Shown here: positions 26,621 to 36,688 of the stretch, piece by piece | Numbering within the stretch: the stretch's first letter is position 1 | Layout of the letters: each line of letters starts with the position of its first letter | Assembly: GCA_024362935.1 (NCBI GenBank) | Contig: JANCRA010000010.1 | Location: 12,950,501-13,014,500, forward strand | DNA from: Setophaga petechia | Lineage: Eukaryota > Chordata > Aves > Passeriformes > Parulidae | DNA length: 64,000 nucleotides | Direction: 5' to 3' | Notes under the pieces: model-generated | What the model was told of the DNA's origin: nothing | Database searches by the model: none | What the model saw: only the letters and a program-made list of their open reading frames with translations | Translations under genes and position numbers: made by a program

Positions 26621-27626
26621 GCATTACTTTAGTTTTACATCTGACAAATGTGATCTCATAGTTTGTAAGTCAAAAGTGATAAAGAGTGTTTAGATTCTTG
26701 TCACAACATAAGTTTTCAGCAGAACAGGACTGAAAAATATGCAGACAGTTGGACATTAGAAAATGAAGAGCTGTAGGTGTGATTCTGGCTCTAGTTTTGT
26801 GGGATTCTGGATGATTAATCTGATACTTTTCTCAAGCCTGTGTTTTCCAATCTCTACAGTAATATGATGATATCTATATTTTTATAAGTATTTCTTCTAA
26901 GTCTAGGAGTTGGAAGGTCTGCATACGTACTGGGGGGATATATGCCTATTATTGTCCAAGCAATATTATTAACTGCAAGCACCTTTTATTGCCTGAGTAC
27001 AAAATTTGTTGTAAACAGAGCTGAATTGGGCTCCTGAGAGGGGGAAAGGGTGATGGAGCTTGTCTTTCCCTTCCTTTTTTGCTGGCAGGTTTAAGGACCA
27101 CTTGTGGTCATGTAGTTGGTACATGAGATACAGAATGGAGCTGAGGCTGGCACAGCAGCCTATCCTGAACACAAGCATCTGTTCCATGAGGCACAATTGG
27201 TATGAAGACTCAGTGCTCATCAAGTTGAATTAAAAATCTGGGGTGTTAATGTGGCAAGCTTCAGAACAGTGTCCTAGAGTTTAAAATCATGCTAGCCCCC
27301 TTCCCTGTCATTGTACTCTGTTATGAACCAGCAAAAGATGAGAGGGATTGTGATGAGATGAGGCTTTAGATGGGATGCTGGTGAAGCTATGGTGGAACTC
27401 TTGGGTAAAATTAAGGACCATCTCCAGTTCCAGGGAGCTCTTCCAAAACAAAGACCCCAAAGCTGGAAACTAGTATGCAGCAAGTCAGCTTTGTTCCTCG
27501 GGTTTTTTTTTGTGAGATGGTGTCCATTGCTGGGAGCATCCTTGTGAACTCAGCACCTGTCTTTTCACAGGACTTGGTCATGGGTGACAAGGTGAACTGA
27601 GCTAGGGCTGAGGAATCCTGCATCCT

Positions 27627-27651
27627 TTTCATGATCCTGAGGATCATGAAA
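27627..27651. other. Perfect inverted repeat, 12-bp arms, 1-nt centre
   Basis: Arms 27,627-27,638 and 27,640-27,651 pair perfectly around a single G. It contains two GATC cores. Confidence 0.92.
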
Positions 27652-28847
27652 GCATTGAGCAGACATAAAATAAAATCACAGGCATTAGTTTAACATGGTG
27701 AAGTATGTAGAACTGCGGAGTTACCTGAACAGCAAGGCTTCTTTCAGTTCTTATTTTCATAATTATGTGCATGGTAATTTGCAAAAACTCAATAGCCATA
27801 TGCAGCCTTGAGCATCAAATCCTGCTCTCAATCCCATCAGCTTAATTAAGATATAGTTATATGCTGATAGGTTAAAAATGTTGCTGAAGCTGCTCAAGTG
27901 CTGCAGCAATGTGCTTGGATGTAAAGAGCTGGACACACCAAGGCATGACAAAGGGGATTGCTGGGTCAGGAGTGCTGCAAATGGATCAGTTCTAACAATG
28001 TCTGTGTTGCCACATGTTTTTTCCAATGTTTTGAATCAGCCTTTTCAAAGAAATCACAGAACTTTTCTCTTGCAAGAGCAGTCTTGGCTTGACCACAGGC
28101 CCATTGGCCTCCTCTGGTACTGGTCCTTCAGCATCCTGCCCATTGTGGCATAAGACAGACATTTCCAAGGAATATTCCCCCTTCACAGGGGTGGGGAAAT
28201 GCTGTTGCTCTGGTTTCTTGGTAACTGGGCTTTTATGTACCCAAGGATTGCGAAACAGAGGCTGGAACATGCCTTTTTCTCAGACCTCCTCTGGTTTCAG
28301 TTGTCACATCTATAAGCAGAAGAGATCATGCAACACAAGCCCTCTCTAATCCTGTCAGCTGGGGAATACTGGGATCTTTCAAGAGCAGCAATTGGTTAGT
28401 CCCAACTTTGCCATTTCACCAGCAATGCAAATGTCTGTTAGCCAAAGGCTATTTAGGAAGAAACCTGTCATGATAATGACTGAATATCCAAAACAACATC
28501 TTATGACCAAATACTATGAAATCATCAGATTAAACACAGAAAAAATAGCACAAGTTGCCAGGGCAGATTCCTCCTCTGCTTTCATGTGACCATCTAATCT
28601 ACCCCGACCTGCCAAGTTGCCTGAAAGGATGTTAGTGTCTGAGCTGGGGACATTAGTATTATAGCACTCCTCTGTATTTGCTAGCATGAGAACAGTAAGG
28701 AAAGCATGTACCAGAAGAAAGTTGATGCTGGTAATGTAATTCACTGTTATGGCTCTTTAGAGACAGAATTCACTGTAATGATCTTGTCTAAATTTTGAGA
28801 TTAAATCTAGGAAAACATTAGGATCTAAATAGGGGTTTTATTCTTAC

Positions 28848-28902
28848 TTGTTCTGAGAAACAAATGCCTCCTCCTTGTGGGAACTGCCTGACTTCATCAC
28901 AT
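28848..28902 (-). other. Minus-strand exon-like segment with strong splice sites
   Basis: Reading the minus strand, a pyrimidine-rich tract ending CTTGTCAG precedes 55 nt that end at a donor CAA|GTAAGA (28,842-28,847 on the plus strand). Two of three frames are open; one gives VMKSGSSHKEEAFVSQN. It coincides with the 3' end of a 179-codon minus-strand frame whose remainder lies in GC-rich DNA. The combination of good acceptor, good donor and small open exon is better than most here, but no family is recognised. Confidence 0.15.
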
Positions 28903-29150
28903 CTGACAAGGAAAGACAGTACCTGACCTTCTTTGTAAGACACCTAAAGCAGAGATTATCCTTAATTATCCTCAATATTTGTCCTATAAATTGTCCTGTG
29001 GCAGTCAGAGACACGCCCTGGCTTTGAGAGCTTTGTGCCCTGGAGGCACACTTCCCTGGGGTGGCCCTGGGAGGCACTGTGTGCCTGTGCCAGCTCACTG
29101 ACAGGCACCTCGGGGTTAAACTCCTTCCTCTGCTTCCCCCTTCTTTCCAG

Positions 29151-29219
29151 AGATTAGTAAGCAAGTTGCTGAGCTTTACCACAAATAACCTGACACCATC
29201 ACCTGAGGCCTCGCTCCAG
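29151..29219 (+). other. Exon candidate, 69 nt, phase 0-0
   Basis: A very strong pyrimidine tract (about 29,122-29,148) ends in CCAG at 29,150. The next 69 nt are open in frame for 23 codons, with a Ser/Thr/Leu-rich sequence, and end at CAG|GTGCTG, where the donor is only moderate. Length is a multiple of three. The frame is compatible with the next candidate at 29,563 across a 343-nt intron. No family recognised. Confidence 0.15.
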
Positions 29220-29562
29220 GTGCTGCTGCTCTGGTCAAGAACAGGGCAGGAGCCAAGTTCGCCCTTTGCTCCGTGTGCCAGCAGGGAGGAGGCAGGGTTC
29301 TGTGCCCTCCCAGAAGGTCCAGGGTGGGGAAGGAGGCAGTGCTGGATTTCTCCAATAATCCCTTGCCTGGGTGGAGAGTCCAAGTTGCAACTGAGTTATC
29401 GCAGCCACCCCAGACAACACCCTCCTTCCTGAAGCTCTCACAAAGGGTGATTAATTACATGATAAGGATAGGGAACGAGCTGCAAGTGAGCAATGGCTTT
29501 GTGCAGGGGTTAACTGTGTGCCTGTGACCTGCGCATGGCCCAGTGCTGCTCATGCTCTCCAG

Positions 29563-29604
29563 CTGCCACAGACACGTGAACTCCAAGACCCCGCTGATAT
29601 CGGG
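29563..29604 (+). other. Exon candidate, 42 nt, phase 0-0
   Basis: It follows a CTCTCCAG acceptor at 29,562 and ends at a good donor GGG|GTAAGA at 29,605. The 14 codons read LPQTRELQDPADIG, hydrophilic and open. Its phase matches the 29,151-29,219 candidate, so the two could be joined without a stop. Confidence 0.15.
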
Positions 29605-29610
29605 GTAAGA

Positions 29611-32126
29611 CAGGGCCTCTTGAGATCTGCAAACCTTTGGACGTGGTGTTATCATTCCCTGGAAGTGCACTGTGACTTGCTTTGCTTTTTGAGGTTGTGG
29701 TGGGTTTAGAGTAGAATTGTCTTCATCTGCCACCACCAAACAACCACACTTGGTGCCCAACAAGGATGGAAGGTGGGGGAACAGGCAACAGGAAACAAAT
29801 ATGTGACCACACTGTAATAGTTGTAATCATCAGGGTGATATCATCATACTGATATTGATAATTAAGATTATGAAAATAGGCAGATTTGTTATCGTAAAGA
29901 GTATTTCAATCACTAGAGAGTTTGGCTTGACACATTTAATTTGTTTTGAATTAGTGTTTTTCATTACTGTAGAGCTGTCCTTACAAAACATCTGTCTCCT
30001 CATACTTCTGTGGACATTATGCAAATGTCTTCTCCTAAGCTATCATGAAAGCATCCTCCCTTTTGTGTCTGGAAACCAACCCTCTCCTGATGGAGCAGAA
30101 AGTCCCATTCTGCAGAGCCAAGGAACAACAGTTTTATTATAAGTTTACGTAATTTGAAATACAAAAGGGCCCTAAAATTTGCAGTGTGGAAAACTTCACA
30201 ACACTATAAACCACTCAGGCTTCAGCACAGAGACCAATTTATCCATGTCATATGACTCCATAGAGCCAGGAAACAATGCACATCTCTTCAGCCTTTCATG
30301 AACTTCTTGGTCAATGTGATGAGTTTCTTAAGAAATAAAACATCCCATTATCAACAGGAAGAGGTATTTTAGTCCAGATGTAAGAAACAAACTTCAGAAT
30401 TTACTGACTTCTCTCTGCAAGGGGAGTTGTCTGGTAGGGAAGGGGTTTCCTTACAGAGCAGTTCCACCTAAGTTTAACTGAAGTATGTATAGTCTTAAAA
30501 TATTCAAGTTGTTCTCTTCAGGCCTAGAAATCAAATTCCGGCTGACAGCCTGTAGTTGAAGTATAAGCTTTCAAGGGCAGAGGGAATTCCTTTACCTCTA
30601 TGAAGTAATCACCATGTGCCCTGAAGCATGAGGTAATCTTACTAGGCTACTCAATTTTTATTGAGGTCCAGTGAGTTAATTATACCAAATTCTACTGTTT
30701 TCTTTCTGAGGAATTTATTGAACAATTTCCCCAAAGTTTGTTAGAATCTACCTAGCTCAATGGATAATGGCAATTGCAATCAACTCCTCTGGGTTTTATG
30801 TACCAAATTTATTTTGCAGATTGTCTCAACATGTAAGGTGTCATAAAGCCCACTTCTGCAAGGCCAGCTAGAAATAGCCTCAGGTTTTCATTATTGAGAA
30901 GAAAATAGAAAGTATAGGTACTCTGGAAAAAAATGAAAAATGTATTTTATGGTCCCAGGTGCTCTGGGACAAACAGATGAGTTTGACATCAGGGTCTCAC
31001 CCTTTCAAGTAGCCACAATGTATAAGTTAAGTGGCAATATTATTTTCAGTGAATAAATGCCAGCCTCTAAGTATTTGGGGGATAACAGCAGAGGCCTAAG
31101 AAAGATGAATTCTTGTAGTGCAGACAAAGTGCAAGGGATCCCAGGCCTCTGACATATTCATCCAAGTCACCAATTCAATCAATCCTAATACAGCACTTTA
31201 TCACTGCTTCCCACAAAATAATTCTTCTTCCACTTCCATACCACCCTGCTGAGGGATCTTGGAAAGCAGCTGTGGCCTCCAAAGGAGCTGTCCCACAGGG
31301 TGACCACTGCCTGTGAGAACCCACCTCCTCTGTGGCCCCTTGATCCCCTCCCTGGATGCCCGAGGACAGGCTGCACCCCTCAAAGTGCAGATCTGCCCAT
31401 CCTTGTCCTTCTGCTTCAAACTAAACCAACACAAAGGAGATTGTGGGGCTTCTTGTGAGGCATCAGTTGTGAACAGGAACTGCAGCCTGAGCTGTCCCTG
31501 TGTGAGCTAACCCCAGGACAGGCCCTTCGGATCAGCCCGATGTGCGTGCGCTGGCAAAGCATCATGGATGCTTAGGCAACTGTTATCAGATCTCTGTTTA
31601 TAAATACAAGATTTTGAATTTGGCTTGAGTGCTTAAGCTTACTAGCAGGCAGGCTTCCCCCCCAACAAAAACACAATAACAACCAGAACGAACAATCACT
31701 GTTTCACCTCTCCCACATTAGCTATTAATAATGTTAATTTACTTCCTTTGAGAGATACCATATGGTCCCCTTCCTGATCCCTCCAGAGGCATAAGAAAAA
31801 ACTAAGGAAATTAGAGAGACTCCATAACACTGATGGCCACATCCAATGTCTTATCAGACTTCCTGTTGTTGGGAGTATTGTTTTCCTTTAAAGATTAATA
31901 TTTACAATGGTTACTTAGTTATCTTAGTTCATTTGGTGACCATTAAAGATTCCAGCCCTGAATGCGATGAATGAACCTCCTTTTATTTGTCCTTGATGAC
32001 TTATTTGTCTTGTGCCTCGTCTGGCTGAAAATCAAGGAAAATAATTATTGGGTTGGGCTTTTACTGCAATTTCATATGAGGGTTCAAAGTGCATGTTTCT
32101 GTTTGTTTTAGAGTGGGAGCCCTTAC
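29611..32126. other. No gene recognised; AT-rich DNA with motif-rich stretches
   Basis: A retroviral primer-site-like word occurs at 29,750 (see findings). Stretches around 30,700-30,900 and 31,690-32,060 are AT-rich with SOX-like, homeodomain-like and TTAAT words and have the texture of conserved non-coding DNA, which I cannot verify. The 157- and 65-codon type frames near 31.2-31.5 kb lie in GC-richer DNA and are not recognised. Confidence 0.5.
31336..31361 (-). other. G-quadruplex-capable tract (minus strand)
   Basis: Four C-runs on the plus strand (CCCC, CCCC, CCC, CCC) are separated by loops of 5, 1 and 6 nt, satisfying the usual G3+N1-7 rule on the minus strand. Confidence 0.6.
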
Positions 32127-32170
32127 CTGCTGTTTCTGCTGATGTATGCATATTTAATAATATATGCTTT
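32127..32170 (-). other. Minus-strand exon candidate, 44 nt, strong donor
   Basis: On the minus strand, TTGCTTCTAATCAG precedes 44 nt that end at CAG|GTAAGG (32,121-32,126 on plus), a close match to the donor consensus. Two frames are open. It lies inside AT-rich DNA that looks constrained. With the 28,848-28,902 candidate it would imply a minus-strand transcript, but the two have no demonstrable link. Confidence 0.15.
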
Positions 32171-32188
32171 CTGATTAGAAGCAAAATT

Positions 32189-32212
32189 AAAATAGGTATT
32201 TTCACCTATTTT
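32189..32212. other. Inverted repeat, 9-bp arms, 6-nt loop
   Basis: Arms 32,189-32,197 and 32,204-32,212 pair perfectly; the core word is ATAGGT/ACCTAT. It lies just outside the minus-strand exon candidate, in what would be its upstream intron. Confidence 0.85.
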
Positions 32213-33369
32213 TCTTAAGTTGCATGCCTGGTTTGAGTACTCCTGGGGAAAAAAGAGGATGTTTCACATTCATCCACAATTGGATGTACAGCAGCCATAA
32301 AGGGTCACCAGGGGGATCTTTGATGGGACAGAAAAGGCAGCATGTGGCTGTGCACAGGCTAAAGGAACAATAACCCAGTTCAGAGTCTGTCCTTAGTTTT
32401 CCCCTGTGTATCAGCTGAAGTTCAAGGGATTTCTAGCAAGGGCTAAAGAAACAGTCATTTTTCTCCTGTATTTTAAAATAAAAACCCAAAGGCAAAGCAG
32501 GAAGCAGTCGCTCAGTGTGACACAGATGGGGATCTCAATCCAGCTGCCTGCTTCCAGAGCTACAGAGGCATTTCTAGGCATGAAGGATTTTGAAGCCACC
32601 TTAAGTTGTCTTTGTTCCTTTAAAGAGGAGTACAAAAATGCCCTTGTACTCACAGGGGCACTAGACTCAGCCCAGTTCTCTGGAGAACACCATCAGAGGA
32701 AAACTTGGTCCATACTATGAATTGCTGGGTTCTAACTTTGTGCCAGGTGCAGCATTATTGCAGGGATGAACAGGGGTGCATGAGCATACCCTGGTTTTCC
32801 CCTCAGCTTGGACTAGAGGCAAACCTTGCCTTCCCTGGAAGTGGAAGCTCTTACCAGTTCATCCTCAGCTGCCCTTAAAATGGATTCATTTCCATCTTTG
32901 TGAGCAAAGCCCCTGCAAGTGCACTTCTGGTGGTAATCCCTATGCTGGCCACCTCTCCACACATCCTTCCTACCCCAGCCCGTCAATGTTTTCTTGAGTA
33001 AAGTCCTCTGGACCACAAAGCCAGGATTCAGCCAGGTCTGTTTATGATGTGATAATCATTTTGCAGCATGAACCTCACGGGTGAGGTTGTTCTCAGGCAC
33101 AGTTGGCTCTTAGAGAAAGGATCATTTATAATCATGACACTTCCAAGGTCTCTCTCTTTTTCTCCCCCTTCCCCCTCCCAGTCCTTGCTCTCATCCCAAC
33201 TGGTGAATATGGGACAGACCATCCCAGCATTTGCAGGGGGAGGCTGCTTTTCCAGTTTCCTTGCAAAATTCTGTCTCATCGTGAAACAGCACATTTGATG
33301 CACTTTTATATTGGACTCATTTGCAGAGTGACAGATGTTTCTGATGTGATAAGGAACGTGGTGCAGCAG

Positions 33370-33660
33370 CCAGTGGCGCTGCAGAGCTGCTCGTGTTCCT
33401 CACCTGAATCACAAATGAGATAATGCTTTCTTATCTGTTAAAAAACACAGCAACTGCACATATAAATAACACGTCACCAAGTGCCAGCTGTTTGTGCCAA
33501 TGACATTTTTCTTAAAAGAACAGCTCCCCCCATCATCTGCTTTCCCTCTTGCATTAAATCTGGAGCTCTTTTGCAAATGCAGCAGAAAATATGGTTTTTT
33601 CTTTTTTAAGCTGCAGTTACTTTAAAATAATTCCATATGAGCAAAAAGCAGCTTTTATGA
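33370..33660. promoter_or_regulatory. Motif-dense block, candidate conserved non-coding element
   Basis: The block contains an E-box CACCTG (33,401), AGATAA and TTATCT GATA-type sites facing each other seven bases apart (33,418-33,423 and 33,431-33,436), CAGCTG (33,485), and a TTTGCAAATGC octamer-like word near 33,571. It has mixed base composition with no simple repeat and is followed directly by a T/G tract and a possible microexon. This texture resembles vertebrate conserved elements. Conservation itself is not visible from one sequence. Confidence 0.28.
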
Positions 33661-33676
33661 CTCAGATCTGGGCATC

Positions 33677-33728
33677 TTTTTTTTTTGCTTTGGTGGGGGT
33701 TTTTTGGGGTTTTTTTTTGGGTTTTTGG
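33677..33728. repeat. T/G-rich low-complexity tract
   Basis: Runs of T interrupted by G-runs of 3-5. The loops are too long for a canonical quadruplex. Confidence 0.85.
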
Positions 33729-33766
33729 TACTTCCTTGTCCTTTTTCTCCATCTCTCTCTGAACAG

Positions 33767-33772
33767 AAGAAA
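33767..33772 (+). other. Possible 6-nt microexon (AAGAAA)
   Basis: A long pyrimidine tract (about 33,731-33,760) ends GAACAG at 33,766. Six bases later a full consensus donor GTAAGT begins at 33,773. An exon of 6 nt would insert two Lys or read in another phase without a stop. Vertebrate microexons typically have strong splice sites and conserved intronic flanks, and the motif-dense block lies about 100 bp upstream. Alternatively only one of the two sites is used, or neither. Confidence 0.2.
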
Positions 33773-34403
33773 GTAAGTATCACTGGTGCTTTCTGTCTCT
33801 TGGAAAATTATTCTTGCAGACCTCACTGGCTTTCCATGATTTCAGGGCTTCTGTTCTGAATGATATGGATGAAAGTTACTTAGTGTTTAAATTTTCTTTT
33901 CTGATTTTTAAAATGTGAAAGAGAACAGTAAATCACTTTTCTTAAGGTTTATAAAAGGTTTTTTGTTACCTTGAATTTAGATTGAAGGTAAAACCACCTC
34001 TAGAATCCCAGACACAGAAGAAAGCAGGCCTGCTCACTCAGTAACCTTTATTAATTCTTGCAGACAATAGAGCTTAAAAATCCTACCAGGTGAAGTTGTT
34101 CTGGTAATTGATCTGTTCGATGTTTTATTAGGATAAAACTGAGAAACATTTTTCAGCATTTTGCCAGCTCAGTCAGGGATGTATTTCTGTTACAAATGAC
34201 CTTCTGGGAGAACTTGACTGCAGGGACATGATTCATTGGCAGCCTGCTGGTGACAGCCTTGTTTCTATTGTTCTAAAACTCTGGTTTCGCATTTCTCCTG
34301 TTAGATAAGCTGCAAACATTAACTACACAGTGAGCTACAAATAAAGTGTGATGTAAGAATTAAGCCCATTATCTGATTGGCAGTGCAGGGCCACTCTTCC
34401 AGG

Positions 34404-34545
34404 TTAAGGGTTTGAGCAGAGGTTTTGGTTTTTTGTTTTTGGGTTTTTTTTTAAACAAAACTTTGGCTTCTTACATTAAGGGTTTGAGCAGAGGTTTTGT
34501 TTTTTTGATTTTTTTTTTAAAGCAAAACTTTGGCTTCTTACATTA
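34404..34545. repeat. Diverged tandem duplication, ~70-bp unit x 2
   Basis: Unit 1 (34,404-34,475, 72 bp) and unit 2 (34,476-34,542, 67 bp, plus three bases) share near-identical ends beginning TTAAGGGTTTGAGCAGAGG and ending CTTTGGCTTCTTACA. The differences are confined to the T-rich centre, where slippage has changed length. Confidence 0.95.
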
Positions 34546-35502
34546 CTGAAAGCATTGTCCTCCCAAAAGATAAAATATTCCTTTGGAAGCTGCAGTGTGT
34601 ATATATAGAGTGAGCTATAAATAGTCTGGAGCTAGTTCTGCACGGTACCAGTGTGCAGAGATATTAAGGACAGATTCTGATTTTTATGGCTACACTGGGG
34701 CTGCTGAGAAAAACCAGTCTGAAATGGGGGCTTTAAAATTTATTCAGTATGTTTTAGATTCACACCAAGATAAGAATCTTGCAGGGGCTTTATATGTGTT
34801 TTAAGGAATAAAGGAGTTTGGTAGCCTCAGTTTAATCTTCACTTAAGTTGGAGATTGCATATCAATTTCTGGTATTCTTATTTAGGACTAATACAAAGCA
34901 AATGAATTCACTGTTAAATGAGGAATGTCTTGATTATCATGCTAGCTGAAAAATAGGTCTATATACTCCCACAGCTCAGCTGCTGTGAGTGGATGTGCAT
35001 AAGGACTGAGAAATGGTTGCTATTCAGCTCCTTCAGATGTTAGGATGACTTTCAGCAATTGAATGATTTATGATAATATTGATATTCATGCAGGCTCTTC
35101 CACTGCCAGGATAGAGACCACAATGCCTGATCAGTTTCTTTTTCTTCAGGCATATGGTGGTTACAGGCTGACATTGGAAAATTCTCTGGCTGAAGCAATA
35201 TCTTCCCTGCTGCAACGGGGTGGAGGCTGTGGGCAAGGGGACAAGAAGAAAAGTACCTGTTTATAATGGATTATCGACCAGGTGTTATCTCTTCTGCTGT
35301 AAAATCTTAACAGGACAAAGCATAATAATGTTATTAAGGGCATATGAGACAGGGTCAATGCCAGGGTATTAACCTTACTTAGCAAATTTGTGATAAATAT
35401 AATAGATTTCATGTTTCTACAAGGACTTTTACAGCAGCTTCTGATTATGTATTAAAAATCAGTGCCCTCTGTTGCATCCTTTCTTAGATTTGGACTAGGA
35501 GA

Positions 35503-35529
35503 GGGGCTAGGGATTTGGGAGGAGAAGGG
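35503..35529 (+). other. G-quadruplex-capable tract
   Basis: GGGG, GGG, GGG, GGG with loops of 3, 4 and 7 nt. Minimal match to the G3+N1-7 rule. Confidence 0.5.
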
Positions 35530-36664
35530 CTGCTTGTGCTCTTTGCATGTGCCTTTTAACATCTGTGCAGTTTTAAGGCATCATTCTGGACTCCTAAATC
35601 TTTTTTTCAGTTTGTCAGGTACACCTGAAAGAATGAGTTAGGCCACCCACACAGAGATGCCTGGTGGAGGAGGCTGCCAGGCCTCAGTGGCACACGATGG
35701 GCCCCCATGGAGCATTTTGGGTTCAGTCCTGTGGCAATCTGCTGTGCAGTGGACTGCAGGATACAGTGGAGCAGCTTTCATTCATACTAGTGAATTCCTA
35801 GTGACTTGTGGAGTTGTTGGTTGAGGTCTGTAGTGATCTTTTGCATCATAACTGAAGATGTGTAGTTTCTTTCCAAGGAAACTACATAAGACTTATACAC
35901 CAAACTTCACCAGCTAGTTTATTTAACAGACTTCTCAATCACTTCTGGAGCAGGACTTCACTCCTGCTTACACTTATCCTCCTATATGCTGTCCTGGCCA
36001 CTCTCAGAGGCTGTAGAAAGGGGGCAGGAGAGACAAGAACAACCTCTTTCGTTTATTCCTTTCAGCTCACGACTCACTGCACAGGGACCCTGGAAATGGG
36101 CCATGCTGAAGTGCTCAGCAGGCAGGGCCCATTGCACACCCTGGGAAATATCTCAGAGCTGCCTTCAAGTGCTCTGGTGCATGCCAGGAAGAACGAAGGA
36201 CCTGCAAGGATCTCAAAATCACTCCATGCCTCTAAACCTGCTGTGCCTCCTTCTGGCTTGCTCTGTGCGGTTGGGACAGCTGGGAACAGGGAACTGTCTG
36301 TCTGCAGATACACCGATGTTCCCACACCAGTTTCGTGTAAATATGAAAATTAGTGAAGGCCAAGGGCTAAAAGCACACCAGGGCAGCTCTCTCAGATACC
36401 ACTGCTGTGAGCTCCTTTCACACCCAAGGAAAGTCCCCACTGCTCTTCCCAAGTGGTGACTGAGCCCACCCAATAACCTCTGCCACCCTCTTGAGTTCAG
36501 CTCTGGCTCTGCCTGTCCCTGTCTGCAGGGATGCCCTTCTTGACACAACAGGAGCTGCCCAGATACAATCCCAGCCTTCCTTTTCAATTCTACACCCTCA
36601 TGTGGTAAATGTCTTTACTTGTGTCATTCCACTGACCTTTTACATTGGTCCTTCTCGCTAGCAG

Positions 36665-36688
36665 TTGTCCTAGAGCTCAAACTTACAG
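36665..36688 (+). other. Exon-like 24-nt segment with strong donor
   Basis: A CTAGCAG acceptor after a moderate pyrimidine tract and an ACAG|GTGAGC donor bound 24 nt that are open in two frames, one reading VLELKLT with phase 1 at both ends. A symmetric microexon is possible; chance is more likely. Confidence 0.1.

Larger units (their letters stand above)
23209..28847. other. No gene recognised; AT-rich DNA with A-runs and TF-like motifs
   Basis: A-runs of 13 (23,775-23,787) and 15 (24,669-24,683) are present. Frames up to about 90 codons (for example 23,914-24,183 (-), 27,992-28,270 (-)) overlap frames on the other strand and show no domain. A consensus octamer ATGCAAAT lies at 28,425-28,432. 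Confidence 0.6.
28990..29610. other. Locally GC-rich patch with overlapping frames on both strands
   Basis: GC content rises clearly against its AT-rich flanks. Because stops are scarce, long frames appear on both strands (up to 179 codons on minus, 123 on plus) and overlap each other, so length is not evidence of coding. The patch contains the two plus-strand exon candidates at 29,151 and 29,563. Confidence 0.6.

Noticed and set aside
28903..29383. Most of the 179-codon minus-strand frame
   Set aside because: It lies in GC-rich DNA where stops are rare, overlaps a 123-codon plus-strand frame, shows no domain, and its composition is Ser/Gly/Arg-rich as expected by chance. Only its 3' end with splice sites was kept as a candidate.
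35986..36459. 157-codon plus-strand frame
   Set aside because: GC-rich patch with minus-strand frames of similar length; composition unremarkable and no domain.
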